A stretch of 64,000 nt of DNA from Flavobacteriales bacterium. Lineage in GTDB: Bacteria; Bacteroidota; Bacteroidia; Flavobacteriales_F; PHOS-HE28. The position numbers and the translations under genes are program-made. Below are positions 46,733 through 55,211 of this stretch, in pieces. The notes beneath the pieces were generated by a model. It was not told where the DNA came from, did not search any database, and saw nothing but the letters and a program-made list of their open reading frames with translations. How positions within the stretch are numbered: position 1 is the stretch's first letter; each line of letters starts with the position of its first letter. The DNA lies in assembly GCA_016702645.1 (NCBI GenBank), contig JADJDP010000009.1, forward strand, positions 1 to 64,000. The letters are read 5' to 3'.

Positions 46733-47059
46733 ATGGCGAACAAACGCTGGCGCGACCTGACCACCACCCTTTCCAAACGCTTCGACGCAGGCACGCTCGA
46801 CCTCAACAGCATCCTCTTCCTCATCGGCATACAGGAGTTGGGGCAACATGCGCGCGAGTTCAAGAAGGATGAGAAGGTGGCGCTGATGCACATCGCCATC
46901 TGCGTGGTGCTATTGCCCTTCGGCTACTACAAGGAACTTGGACGAGATGCCGATGGCTGGCCGCACTTCGAGCGCGTCAAAGAGCTTCCGCCGCTGGCGG
47001 GGGAAGAACAGGAACGACTGATGAAAGAAGCGGTGCTCGCGTACTTCGAAGCGCATTAG
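46733..47059 (+). CDS. Conserved hypothetical protein
   Basis: 108 residues starting MANKRWRDLTTTLSKRFD. Soluble and mainly helical (ILFLIGIQELGQHAREFKKDEKVALMHIAICVVLLPFGYYKELGRDADGW-type stretch, residues about 22-75). No known catalytic motif or signal peptide. It resembles an unnamed bacteroidetal family. A CTTCG-type box (46706-46713) lies 19 bp upstream. Located between pgk and a convergent lipoprotein gene. Confidence 0.65.
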   Translation: MANKRWRDLTTTLSKRFDAGTLDLNSILFLIGIQELGQHAREFKKDEKVALMHIAICVVLLPFGYYKELGRDADGWPHFERVKELPPLAGEEQERLMKEAVLAYFEAH

Positions 47060-47069
47060 AGACCGAAGC

Positions 47070-47462
47070 CTACTGCGCGGGCAGGATGATCACCGTCTCT
47101 TCGGCGGTCTCCTCCTCGATGATCTTGATGATGCCTTCACCCACGAGCGTGTCGTACGTGCAGAGGATGTCCATCACCGCAAAACCGCTCTGGCCCTGCT
47201 CATAATAATCGGTATAGTCGAACTCGGCTATCCCGGAATCGTTCGCATTGGTCTCCTTGGTCAAGCGGTTCGGATCGCCCAGCGGGTACTGCGGATTGGC
47301 AAAAAGCTTCACGTAGGCCCCGGGCACGATGGAACCATCCTCCCGCTTCACGGTGATGCGGGCCACGGTGGGTTCCTCCTTGGTGCACGAGGGAAACACA
47401 ACGGCCATGATGGCCAGTACCAGCACGCCGGTAAGAGCGCGACGGAAAGTGGAAGATGTCAT
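47070..47462 (-). CDS. Hypothetical lipoprotein
   Basis: 130 residues. N-terminal signal RRALTGVLVLAIMAVVFPSC with a lipobox-like cysteine at residue 26, then a small beta-rich domain (VARITVKREDGSIVPGAYVKLFANPQYPLGDPNRL, GIAEFDYTDYYEQGQSGFAVMDILCTY). This resembles a carboxypeptidase-regulatory-like or Ig-like fold of surface lipoproteins. Function unknown. It has a perfect TACATTTG promoter with a matched TTG -33 element that lies inside the start of the opposite cyclophilin gene. Confidence 0.7.
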   Translation of the reverse strand: MTSSTFRRALTGVLVLAIMAVVFPSCTKEEPTVARITVKREDGSIVPGAYVKLFANPQYPLGDPNRLTKETNANDSGIAEFDYTDYYEQGQSGFAVMDILCTYDTLVGEGIIKIIEEETAEETVIILPAQ

Positions 47463-47467
47463 TGGGC

Positions 47468-47475
47468 TACTTTTG
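47468..47475 (+). promoter_or_regulatory. Perfect -7 box (TACTTTTG) for the cyclophilin-pheS unit
   Basis: Full match to TAnnTTTG. It is 5 nt before an in-frame TTG (47481) and 26 nt before the ATG at 47502. It lies just outside the divergent lipoprotein start. Confidence 0.6.
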
Positions 47476-47501
47476 GCGCCTTGATAGCCAAGGCTTTGCG
47501 G

Positions 47502-48221
47502 ATGTCAAATGTAACAGAGTGCGGGAAAGCCACGCAACGCTTGCTGGTCTTGTGTTGGCTGCTGCTCTTGGGTGCTCATACGGTCAAGACGTCGGCTCAA
47601 GCCACGGCGACGCCCACGCGGCCCTTGGTGGAGATCCGCACGGAGCTTGGAACCTTGATCGTGGCCTTGTACAACGAGACCCCCCAGCACAGGGACAATT
47701 TCCTGAAACTGGTGCGGGAACACGCCTACGATAGCTTGCTCTTCCACCGGGTGATAGCCGCTTTCATGGTGCAGGGCGGCGACCCGGACAGCAAGCGGGC
47801 GGCCCCGGGAGCCCCGCTTGGCCAAGGCGGTCCGGGGTACACGTTGCCTGCGGAGATCGTGCCGGGTCTGATCCATAAGAAGGGCGCTTTGGCAGCAGCG
47901 CGCCAAGCGGATCAAGTGAACCCCGAGCGGCGCAGCAGCGGGAGCCAGTTCTACATCGTGCAGGGCAAGACCTACAAAGCAACGGAGCTCGACCAGGTGG
48001 TTCTTCGGAACGCACGGTACGGCACGCCCGTCACCTATACCGAAGAGCACCGGAAGACCTATGCTTCCGTAGGTGGCACCCCGCACTTGGACGGCGCCTA
48101 CACGGTTTTCGGGGAGGTTGTGGAAGGGGTTGATGTGTTGGAGGCGTTGAGCGCACAACTCTGCGATGGTCGCGACCGCCCATTGAAGGATGTTCGAATG
48201 TTCATGCGTGTACTGGAATGA
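47502..48221 (+). CDS. Secreted cyclophilin-type peptidyl-prolyl isomerase
   Basis: 239 residues from ATG 47502, or 246 from TTG 47481. An N-terminal hydrophobic signal (RLLVLCWLLLLGAHTVKTSAQA) predicts periplasmic export. Cyclophilin motifs: LLFHRVIAAFMVQGGDPDS (residues about 80-100), SSGSQFYIVQGK and HLDGAYTVFGEVVEGVDVL. It isomerises prolyl bonds during folding of exported proteins. The TTG start fits the leaderless spacing seen elsewhere; the ATG gives a shorter signal peptide. Its stop overlaps the pheS ATG in ATGA, so the two genes are translationally coupled. Confidence 0.88.
   Translation: MSNVTECGKATQRLLVLCWLLLLGAHTVKTSAQATATPTRPLVEIRTELGTLIVALYNETPQHRDNFLKLVREHAYDSLLFHRVIAAFMVQGGDPDSKRAAPGAPLGQGGPGYTLPAEIVPGLIHKKGALAAARQADQVNPERRSSGSQFYIVQGKTYKATELDQVVLRNARYGTPVTYTEEHRKTYASVGGTPHLDGAYTVFGEVVEGVDVLEALSAQLCDGRDRPLKDVRMFMRVLE
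47506..47537 (-). promoter_or_regulatory. Promoter of the hypothetical lipoprotein: TACATTTG with TTG -33
   Basis: The -7 box TACATTTG is at 47513..47506 and TTG at 47537..47535, 21 bp apart, as expected for bacteroidetal promoters. It sits within the first codons of the divergent cyclophilin gene, so the two 5' transcript ends should overlap by about 18 nt. Confidence 0.6.
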
Positions 48222-49251
48222 GCTTGATCGATCGCATAGCCGCCTTGGAGGCGGAAGTGGAAAAAGCACAGGCACGCACCGTCGAGGAGGTGGAGCGTTT
48301 TCGTGTGGCCATGATGGGCCGTAATGGTGCCATCACCGAGCTCTTCGAGGCGTTCAAGCAGGTGGCCGGGGAAGAGAAGCGCCTGCTCGGGCAGCGAATG
48401 AACCAACTGAAGCAGTCGGCTCAAGCGCGGTTCGAAGAACTCAGGTCCGGCATCTCGGAAACGAAGCCCGTGAGCGGGCCTTCGATCGATCTTACAGCAC
48501 CCGCACTCACGGAGCCCGTCGGCAGCTTGCACCCGATCACCATCGTGCGCCAGCGGATCGTGGATGTTTTCACGCGCATCGGCTACACGGTAAGCCAGGG
48601 GCCGGAAGTAGAGGACGACCACCACAACTTCAGCGCGCTGAACTTCCCACCGGATCACCCTGCGCGCGACATGCAGGACACCTTCTTCGTGCAAGGCGGC
48701 GACCTCGCCCTTCGCACCCACACCAGCAGTGTGCAGGTGCGGGTGATGGAGAACAGCAAGCCACCGATACGCACGATCTCCCCTGGTCGCGTGTACCGCA
48801 ATGAAGCTATCAGCGCGCGCGCGCACTGCATGTTCCACCAAGTGGAGGCGCTTACGTGGACAAGGGCGTGAGCTTCGCGGAACTCAAAGGCACGCTGGAC
48901 TACTTCGCCAAGAGCATGTTCGGTCCGGAGGTGAACATCCGTTTGCGGCCGAGCTACTTCCCGTTCACCGAACCCAGCGCCGAGGTGGACATGAGCTGCA
49001 CGATCTGCGGTGGTGCTGGCTGCAACATCTGCAAGCAAAGCGGCTGGGTGGAGATCATGGGCTGTGGCATGGTGGATCCTGCGGTCCTTGTGAACTGCGG
49101 CATCGATGCCGAAGTGTACAGCGGCTTCGCGCTCGGCATGGGCGTGGAGCGCATCGCGCAGCTGATCTACCGTGTGCCCGACCTGCGCATGTACTGGGAG
49201 AACGATGTTCGTTTCCTGGACCAGTTCACGGCGGGCACGTTCAGGAGTTGA
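48218..49251 (+). CDS. pheS: Phenylalanine-tRNA ligase alpha subunit (one frameshift)
   Basis: About 344 residues starting [18 protein letters not shown]. An N-terminal coiled-coil (residues about 1-90) precedes the class II core with [47 protein letters not shown] (motif-1-like region), motif 2 near [12 protein letters not shown] and motif 3 [14 protein letters not shown] zinc-ribbon-like [17 protein letters not shown] is typical of the subunit. The frame breaks near 48848, where GAGGGCGCT has lost one G (...QVE / AYVDKGVSF). Because PheS is essential, this is almost surely a sequencing error. Starts with a 4-bp overlap with the cyclophilin gene. The beta subunit is not in the window. Confidence 0.95.
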
Positions 49252-49279
49252 GCCGCAAAGAGCGCGGAGGACGCAAAGG
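49251..49279 (+). repeat. Related copy of the CCGCRAAG repeat after pheS
   Basis: Begins AGCCGCAAAGAGCGCGGAGG and continues ACGCAAAGG. It resembles the GxxExxY-cassette terminal repeats in base order and in its GCGGAGG core, and like the left arm it starts right at the stop of a housekeeping gene. Confidence 0.5.
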
Positions 49280-49337
49280 CGCGCGCGATGGATCGAACCG
49301 ATAGCAAGCGATACAGAACGATGGCCGCTTCATATAG

Positions 49338-50579
49338 ATGAAAACCGACATCTGCATCATCGGCGGAGGTCCGGGCGGATGCGCGGTGGCGATGCAACTC
49401 GCCAAGCATGGGGTGAAGTCCGTGCTCTTGGAGAAGTCGGTCTTCCCGCGTGACAAGGTCTGCGGCGATGCGCTCAGCGGAAAGGTGATGCGCACGCTCG
49501 AACGGCTCGATACCGATCTCGCGAACAGCGTGAAGCGCGATGCCCGAGCACTAGCTAGTTGGGGTGTCACCTTCGTTGCTCCGAGCGGACGCGCATTGCG
49601 GGTTCCGTTCACCCGTGAGCGGCATGTGGGCGAAGCGCCGGGCGCGATCCTTCCTCGGCTCGACTTCGATGACCTCCTGTTCCAACGTGTGAAAAAACTG
49701 GACGGTGTTGTCGTTCGCGAAGGCGTGAGCGCGAAGTCTTTCGTACGCGATCCCGAAGGCTGGAGCATTGTTACCGGCGAGGGCAATACGATATCTGCTC
49801 AGATCATCATCGATGCCTCCGGGGCGAACTCCTCCTTCGCCCGTCATGTGGCCGGCTTGGAGATGGAACCGCGACACCACGCTGCCGGTGTGCGGGCGTA
49901 CTACACCGGCGTTAGGGACCTAGATCCCGATGGCTTCATCGAACTCATCTTCCTGAAGGACCTGCTGCCAGGCTACCTCTGGGTGTTCCCCTTGCCCAAC
50001 GGCAGGGCGAACGTTGGCCTCGGCTTGCGCAGCGATGTGGTGAAGAAACGCCGTGTGGACCTGAAGGCGCTAATGACATCCCTTCTGGCCGAGCATCCGC
50101 AACTGCGTGAGCGTTTCGCGAATGCAACGCTTGAAGGAAGCATTCAAGGCATGGGCCTTCCGCTCGCGAGCAGGCGTTGCAAACTCAGCGGCAATGGCTA
50201 CCTGCTGGTTGGTGATGCCGCTCACTTGATCGACCCCTTCACCGGTGAAGGGATCAGCCACGCGATGATCAGCGGGGTGCACGCCGCGGATGTAGCGCAT
50301 GAGATGATCGTGACCAAGGATGTCTCCGCGAACGCAGCGAAACAGTACGACCAGCGGGTTTGGAAGCGCCTTGGAAAGGAACTAGCGATCAGCGCGCGCC
50401 TTCAATCGCTCGCGGACAAGCCCTGGCTCTTCGACTTCGTGGTGGACCGCGCGAACAAGAATCCTGCGCTCGCCGATACGATCAGCAGCATGTTCAATGA
50501 TCTCGATATGCGCGAGCGGCTGAAGAAGCCCGGCTTCTACATGGACCTGTTGCTGGGCAGGGCTCCTGCCAAGGGCTGA
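49338..50579 (+). CDS. FAD-dependent oxidoreductase, geranylgeranyl-reductase type
   Basis: 413 residues starting MKTDICIIGGGPGGCAVAMQLAKHG. The dinucleotide motif GGGPGGCAVA is followed by KVCGDALSGKV (residues about 40-52), typical of the geranylgeranyl reductase/menaquinone-related group. The second FAD contact YLLVGDAAHLIDPFTGEGISHAM is at about 285-305. These enzymes reduce isoprenoid double bonds or hydroxylate substrates; the substrate here is not readable. Cytosolic or membrane-associated. Its stop is 1 bp from the convergent methyltransferase stop. Confidence 0.85.
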   Translation: MKTDICIIGGGPGGCAVAMQLAKHGVKSVLLEKSVFPRDKVCGDALSGKVMRTLERLDTDLANSVKRDARALASWGVTFVAPSGRALRVPFTRERHVGEAPGAILPRLDFDDLLFQRVKKLDGVVVREGVSAKSFVRDPEGWSIVTGEGNTISAQIIIDASGANSSFARHVAGLEMEPRHHAAGVRAYYTGVRDLDPDGFIELIFLKDLLPGYLWVFPLPNGRANVGLGLRSDVVKKRRVDLKALMTSLLAEHPQLRERFANATLEGSIQGMGLPLASRRCKLSGNGYLLVGDAAHLIDPFTGEGISHAMISGVHAADVAHEMIVTKDVSANAAKQYDQRVWKRLGKELAISARLQSLADKPWLFDFVVDRANKNPALADTISSMFNDLDMRERLKKPGFYMDLLLGRAPAKG

Positions 50580-50580
50580 A

Positions 50581-51327
50581 CTAGCGAACCCGCTGCGCCG
50601 ACACGAACCAATCCCACGGGAAGGGCGCCTTCATCCACTTCGGCGGTGTATCGAACTCCGTGGTCCACGGGTATTCGATCTTGTCGATGTCCAGCATCTT
50701 GAACCCTCGTTCGATGAAGAGCGCCTCCAGTTCTTCCTTCAAGTAATGCTTCGTTGGTACACCATCAATGTGTACGATGCCATGCTCCAGACCCTTGCCG
50801 TTGAGCGCCGCCGCGCGCTGTGCCTCCTTCGCATCCATACCATCGCGCAGGTTCCACTGCAAGTGGCGATATGCGGTGAGCAGCGCTGAGTTGAGCGAGG
50901 GAACCACGAGCAACAGGTGGCCATCCTTCTTCACGCCGCGCAAGGTGCGGTCGATCAGCCCCGTGCGAACTTCCAAAGAAGCGTTCAACCAGGTGTTTAT
51001 GCATAGCACCACGTCGGCAGCCGGATAGGAGTTCCTGTCCTCGCTCACATCGGCATGCACGTACGCGATGTTCGCGCGTCCGCTGTTCGCCTTCGCGGCT
51101 ACCTCCAAGCACTGGCTGCTCACATCCACCGCGTACACCTTCTCGTAGCGATCCGCCAGCATGGGTAGTGTGCGGCCCACCCCACAGCCGAGGTCGGTGG
51201 CAACTGCTCCCGGGACGGCCAACCGATCGACCCAATCCAGGATGATCCCCTTGGTGTCGTTCGCCGGTACGTTGAAGATCTCCTGCTCGAAACTCCCCGC
51301 CACCTGGTCCCAATCGCGCTCGTTCAT
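50581..51327 (-). CDS. Class I SAM-dependent methyltransferase
   Basis: 248 residues starting MNERDWDQVAGSFEQEIFNV. SAM-binding motif I ATDLGCGVGRTLPMLA (residues about 43-58), acidic loop VYAVDVSSQCL, and motif III-like LCINTWLNASLEVRTGLIDRTLRGVKKDGHLLLVVPS (about 110-145). The substrate is unknown: the C-terminus lacks a diagnostic domain. A TACCTTGC box lies 48 bp upstream (51376-51383). Convergent with the FAD oxidoreductase; stops 1 bp apart. Confidence 0.85.
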   Translation of the reverse strand: MNERDWDQVAGSFEQEIFNVPANDTKGIILDWVDRLAVPGAVATDLGCGVGRTLPMLADRYEKVYAVDVSSQCLEVAAKANSGRANIAYVHADVSEDRNSYPAADVVLCINTWLNASLEVRTGLIDRTLRGVKKDGHLLLVVPSLNSALLTAYRHLQWNLRDGMDAKEAQRAAALNGKGLEHGIVHIDGVPTKHYLKEELEALFIERGFKMLDIDKIEYPWTTEFDTPPKWMKAPFPWDWFVSAQRVR

Positions 51328-51375
51328 GATAGCGTGTTTGTGTCAGCCGGACGGCGGACGGTTTTCGACGTCGAG

Positions 51376-51383
51376 GCAAGGTA
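51376..51383 (-). promoter_or_regulatory. -7 box (TACCTTGC) for the methyltransferase
   Basis: TAnnTTTG-like element 48 nt before the methyltransferase ATG, in the 163-bp divergent region shared with the T9SS cargo gene. Confidence 0.4.
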
Positions 51384-51460
51384 TTCGGGCACCCTGCGCA
51401 CGATCCATCGGTCGCAGGGCATGTTTCAACGATCCAACGTTGGCAGCGTCGCCGGTCTTC

Positions 51461-51468
51461 TACCTTTC
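51461..51468 (+). promoter_or_regulatory. -7 box (TACCTTTC) for the T9SS cargo gene
   Basis: TAnnTTTG-like element 22 nt before the ATG at 51491. Confidence 0.45.
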
Positions 51469-51490
51469 TGCTGTCAACCACATCGGCTCC

Positions 51491-52753
51491 ATGCGATCCA
51501 TCATCCTCTCTTTCATTCTCCTTTTCAGCGCGCTCGCAAGCCGTGCACAAACGGGTTGGTCGGTCTTGAACATTCCGAACGCGGGCCGGTATGATGACAT
51601 CTTCTTCATCAATGATTCCGTTGGTTGGGCGGCGGGTGGAAGCACCGGATGGATCCGCAAGACGGTGAACGGCGGACAGACATGGACGCTCCAATTCACA
51701 TCGCCCTACTACTTGCGAAGCATCGAGTTCATCGATGCGAACACGGGGTTTGCGGGATCGCTCAACGGCCAGTTGTACCGCACCACGAACGGCGGGCTGG
51801 CATGGACCGACATCAGCCCCGGCATTTCACCGGCGCCAGATGGGATCTGCGGTCTCTCCGCTCCAACTGCGAACACGATCTACGGCTGTGGGTTATGGGC
51901 GGGGCCAGCGTACATCATCAAGTCGGCGAACGGTGGAGATGATTGGACCTACACGGACATGAGCACGTACGCTTCGCGCCTGGTGGACATCCACTTCACG
52001 ACACCTGACACGGGCTTTGCAACCGGTACGGCGAACCCTGCGAGCAATGGCGGTGTGATCATTTACACCACCAACGGCGGCATCTCTTGGACAACGATGC
52101 ACGCAACGCAGGCGCTAACCGACATCGTTTGGAAGATCCAACGGCTTGATGCCGCCAATTGGTTCGCCAGCATTTACAGTGAGCCGACCAACGACGATAC
52201 GCGCATGCTGCGCAGCATCGATGGTGGGATGACGTGGACACAACTCACGGTGAGCGACGACTACACCTACATCGAAACCATCGGCTTCATGGACCCGCTG
52301 CACGGCTGGACCGGTGGCGAGGGAACGCTTTGGGAAACCACCGACGGAGGCGTCACTTGGGAGAACATCGATGTTGGCTACAACTACAATCGCTTCTTCA
52401 AGGTGAACGACAGCACGGCGTACCTCAGTGGGCAACGCATCTACAAGTACGAGGGTGATATCTCGACCAGTGTGGCCCTTGCAGAAGAGCGCACGACCGC
52501 ACATCGCCTGAGCGTGAGGCCGAACCCGAGTGACGGCCACATCACCATCAACGTATCGCTGGACAATGCAACGATCGCGGATCTCTCCATACACAATTCA
52601 ACAGGCATCACTGTTGAGCAGCTATGCACCGGCAACGCGGACGAAGGCGAATACACGTTCACCTCAAACCTGACGCCAAGCACTGCCGGTGGCTACTTCG
52701 TGGTGCTAAAGACCAACGAAGGGATGCGGTATGAGAAGGTGGTGGTGAAGTAG
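51491..52753 (+). CDS. Secreted YCF48/BNR-repeat protein with type IX secretion C-terminal domain
   Basis: 420 residues. Signal peptide MRSIILSFILLFSALASRAQ. Repeated beta-propeller segments GWAAGGSTGWIRKTVNGGQTW, GQLYRTTNGGLAWTDIS, GVIIYTTNGGISWTTM and GTLWETTDGGVTWENID resemble YCF48/photosystem-assembly-like or BNR blades (residues about 35-330). The last 75 residues (LSVRPNPSDGHITINVS, STAGGYFVVLKTNEGMRYEKVVVK) form the type A sorting domain cut off and replaced during T9SS export. An extracellular or surface protein. A longer upstream frame is spurious. Confidence 0.9.
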   Translation: MRSIILSFILLFSALASRAQTGWSVLNIPNAGRYDDIFFINDSVGWAAGGSTGWIRKTVNGGQTWTLQFTSPYYLRSIEFIDANTGFAGSLNGQLYRTTNGGLAWTDISPGISPAPDGICGLSAPTANTIYGCGLWAGPAYIIKSANGGDDWTYTDMSTYASRLVDIHFTTPDTGFATGTANPASNGGVIIYTTNGGISWTTMHATQALTDIVWKIQRLDAANWFASIYSEPTNDDTRMLRSIDGGMTWTQLTVSDDYTYIETIGFMDPLHGWTGGEGTLWETTDGGVTWENIDVGYNYNRFFKVNDSTAYLSGQRIYKYEGDISTSVALAEERTTAHRLSVRPNPSDGHITINVSLDNATIADLSIHNSTGITVEQLCTGNADEGEYTFTSNLTPSTAGGYFVVLKTNEGMRYEKVVVK

Positions 52754-52756
52754 CGC

Positions 52757-54178
52757 CTAGGCCGGGCTCAACTTCAGCATGTTCGCCATGCCCTGCTCCG
52801 CGATGGGCATGCTTGCAACGTTCACGACCAGTTCGCCTTTCTCCACCAACTTCTTGCTGCGCAGGATGTGCTTGATATCGGCGATGGTGTGATCGGTGCT
52901 CACGGTCTTGTCGTAGTACTGCGCACGAACGCCCCACACCAGGTTGAGCATGTTGAGGATGCGGCGATTGCTCGTAAAGGCGTAGATGTGCGCCTTGGGC
53001 CGCATGCTGCTGATCTTGAACGCGGTGTAGCCGCTGTGCGTCATGGTGACGATGGCCTTGATGTCGATGGCGGCGGCCATGCGCACGGCGGCCATGCAAA
53101 TAGCATCGGTGACCATGCGATCGTCGTGCTCGAGATCGGGCTGCGGCGTGTTGTACATCGCATCGCTCGTTTCCATCTCGATGAGGATCTTGTTCATCGC
53201 CTTCACCACTTCCACGGGATACTTGCCTACGCTCGTCTCGGCGCTCAGCATCACCGCATCGGCATGGTCGAGCACGGCGTTGGCCACGTCGTTCACCTCG
53301 GCCCGCGTCGGTGTGATGCTCGTGATCATGCTTTCCATCATCTGCGTGGCCACGATCACCGGGCGGTGTTGTGCGAGGCAACGTTTGATGATGTCCTTCT
53401 GTACGAGCGGCACCTTTTCCATGGGGATCTCAACGCCCAGGTCGCCACGCGCCACCATGAGCGCATCGCTCTCCCGGATGATCTCGTCGATCTCCAGCAG
53501 CGCTTCCGGCTTTTCGATCTTGGCGATGACGCGTGCGTGCTTTTCCCGCTGGCGGATGATCCCCTTCAGTTCGATGATGTCGCGCGCACTGCGAACGAAG
53601 CTGAGGCCGATCCAATCCACCTCGTGCTCGAGCGCGAACTCCAGATCGAGCAGGTCCTTCTCAGTGAGACAGGGCAGGCTCACCCGGGTATTGGGTAGGT
53701 TGATCCCCTTGTTCGCACTGAGCGGTCCGCCGTGGATCACGCGCGTGGTGACGCGGGTCCGTCCGTCGGACGACATCACTTCCAGTTTCAACTTGCCGTC
53801 ATCGAGCAGCACCAGCTCGCCCTTTTTCACGTCCTGCGGGAATTGCAGGTAGCTCGTGCTCACAAGGCCTGGCTTGCCTTCCACCTTTTCGGTGGTGATC
53901 ACCAATTCACTTCCATCAATGAGGTCGATCGGACCATCGGCCATGGCGCCTACGCGCAACTTGGGTCCCTGTAGGTCCGCGAGAATGGCGGTGGTGGCAC
54001 CCAACTCTTCGTTGAGCGAGCGGATGGTGCGGATCAGCTCGGCGTAGAATCCATAGGTGCCATGACTGAAGTTCAGGCGGCACACGTCCATGCCGCTCAG
54101 CATCAGGTCGCGCAGCACTTCGCGCGAGCTGCTCGCGGGGCCAATGGTGGCGACGATCTTCGTTTTCGGTTCGTTCAT
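52757..54178 (-). CDS. pyk: Pyruvate kinase
   Basis: 473 residues starting MNEPKTKIVATIGPASSSREVLRDL. It converts phosphoenolpyruvate and ADP to pyruvate and ATP in glycolysis. Motifs: KIVATIGPASS, RLNFSHGTYGFY, the substrate-binding lysine in ARVIAKIEKPEAL, the metal-binding GDLGVEIP and the MLSAETSVGKYPVEVV segment. A C-terminal domain (TMTHSGYTAFKISSMRPKAHIYAF) holds the effector site. Last gene of the acpP-fabF-rnc-(OMP)-IPExxxVDY-pyk cluster, 8 bp after the previous stop. Confidence 0.96.
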   Translation of the reverse strand: MNEPKTKIVATIGPASSSREVLRDLMLSGMDVCRLNFSHGTYGFYAELIRTIRSLNEELGATTAILADLQGPKLRVGAMADGPIDLIDGSELVITTEKVEGKPGLVSTSYLQFPQDVKKGELVLLDDGKLKLEVMSSDGRTRVTTRVIHGGPLSANKGINLPNTRVSLPCLTEKDLLDLEFALEHEVDWIGLSFVRSARDIIELKGIIRQREKHARVIAKIEKPEALLEIDEIIRESDALMVARGDLGVEIPMEKVPLVQKDIIKRCLAQHRPVIVATQMMESMITSITPTRAEVNDVANAVLDHADAVMLSAETSVGKYPVEVVKAMNKILIEMETSDAMYNTPQPDLEHDDRMVTDAICMAAVRMAAAIDIKAIVTMTHSGYTAFKISSMRPKAHIYAFTSNRRILNMLNLVWGVRAQYYDKTVSTDHTIADIKHILRSKKLVEKGELVVNVASMPIAEQGMANMLKLSPA

Positions 54179-54185
54179 AGGGGCC

Positions 54186-54599
54186 TCAAAGCAACAACTT
54201 GTGGCCCATCTTCAATGAGCCTTGATCAACGACATAGGCGGTGAGCACGAACTCCGCGCTGCGCAGGCGTTCGAACAACTCCTGCTCGCGCGCCGCCGTG
54301 CCAGCGTCGGCCACCAGGAAGAAGTCCGCCTGCTTCTGCTGGGGTAGCAGTCGCCGCTTGCCACACAGATTGGACACCAGCCACCAACGCAATTCTTCTT
54401 CCTCGTCCCGCTGCTCGAAGACCGGATAGTGCAGCGCCCGGCCCTTGACCTCTTCCACGATGTCACCTCGGCGACGAGTGAGGTCCAATCCAAGACCCTT
54501 GTTCAAAGACCAGCACAAGCGATAATCGGGGACGTGGCAACTTATACCGAACACCTCCAGCTGTGGCGTCACGTTCTCTTCGAGCCGGTACTTGGCCAT
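54186..54599 (-). CDS. IPExxxVDY-family protein
   Basis: 137 residues starting MAKYRLEENVTPQLEVFG. The name-giving motif appears in a divergent form ISCHVPDYRLCWSLNKGLGLDL (residues about 19-40), keeping the DYRL and W-L-N parts. The family is small, bacteroidetal and of unknown function, and sits between rnc and pyk in many genomes. The longer frame to 54803 is spurious. A perfect TACATTTG box 11 bp upstream suggests an internal promoter for this gene and pyk. Confidence 0.8.
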   Translation of the reverse strand: MAKYRLEENVTPQLEVFGISCHVPDYRLCWSLNKGLGLDLTRRRGDIVEEVKGRALHYPVFEQRDEEEELRWWLVSNLCGKRRLLPQQKQADFFLVADAGTAAREQELFERLRSAEFVLTAYVVDQGSLKMGHKLLL

Positions 54600-54610
54600 G
54601 GGTGTTGGGT

Positions 54611-54618
54611 CAAATGTA
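54611..54618 (-). promoter_or_regulatory. Perfect -7 box (TACATTTG) for IPExxxVDY-pyk
   Basis: Full match to TAnnTTTG, 11 nt before the ATG at 54599, inside the gap that follows an inserted outer-membrane protein gene. Confidence 0.5.
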
Positions 54619-54660
54619 TTCCGTGATCCAGCCCGTGCGGACCAGCTCAATGCCCGGACG

Positions 54661-55176
54661 CTATCTCTTTCGCTCGCGCCGATCGAGCGTAACGAAACGA
54701 TAGGTGATCGACAGGCAGCCGCCTTCGACCGCCTCGAATTCCGTGTTGACCAGTCGAACATGTGGCTCGATCGCGATGCGGAGCGGATAGCCCACGTAGC
54801 CAATACTGGGAACCAGTTGCAAACTGCCCTGATCGAGATCGGTCACATAGACCAGTTCGGCGCCGAACGAAAGGAGAAGTCCCACTTGCGCTCCGATGCG
54901 AGGAGCAACGATGGTCCGATCGCCGCGTTGGCCAACGGACACGGACGCCCATGCCGAAGTCGTGACCATGGAGCGGCCATACGTACCTCTGGCGATGCCG
55001 AGGTCGATCATGTGCATGGGAGCACGATCATCCCGCCCGATCTCCTTACGATAGGTGGCCACCAGGCCCCACTCGTCACGAGAGATCATGCCCGTATGTT
55101 CCGCCGTTTCCTGGGCAATGCAGGAACCTCCTACGATCGCCAGTACGAAAGAAAGGATGCGTGCACCGACCACCAT
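54661..55176 (-). CDS. Hypothetical secreted or outer-membrane protein inserted in the pyk cluster
   Basis: 171 residues. Signal peptide (ILSFVLAIVGGSCIAQETA). The mature part has alternating strands GLVATYRKEIG, MIDLGIARGTYGRSM, IGAQVGLLLSFGAELVYV and LQLVPSIGYVGYPLRIAIEPHVRLV that suggest a small outer-membrane beta-barrel. Unlike the cluster genes around it, it has no conserved partner role that I recognise. It has its own -7 box (TACTTTCG) 7 bp before the ATG and sits between IPExxxVDY and rnc, a position usually empty. Confidence 0.65.
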   Translation of the reverse strand: MVVGARILSFVLAIVGGSCIAQETAEHTGMISRDEWGLVATYRKEIGRDDRAPMHMIDLGIARGTYGRSMVTTSAWASVSVGQRGDRTIVAPRIGAQVGLLLSFGAELVYVTDLDQGSLQLVPSIGYVGYPLRIAIEPHVRLVNTEFEAVEGGCLSITYRFVTLDRRERKR

Positions 55177-55183
55177 GGGTGAC

Positions 55184-55191
55184 CGAAAGTA
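55184..55191 (-). promoter_or_regulatory. -7 box (TACTTTCG) for the inserted outer-membrane protein
   Basis: TAnnTTTG with one mismatch, 7 nt before the ATG at 55176. Confidence 0.5.
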
Positions 55192-55211
55192 GATACCGCT
55201 GCACCTGCTTA

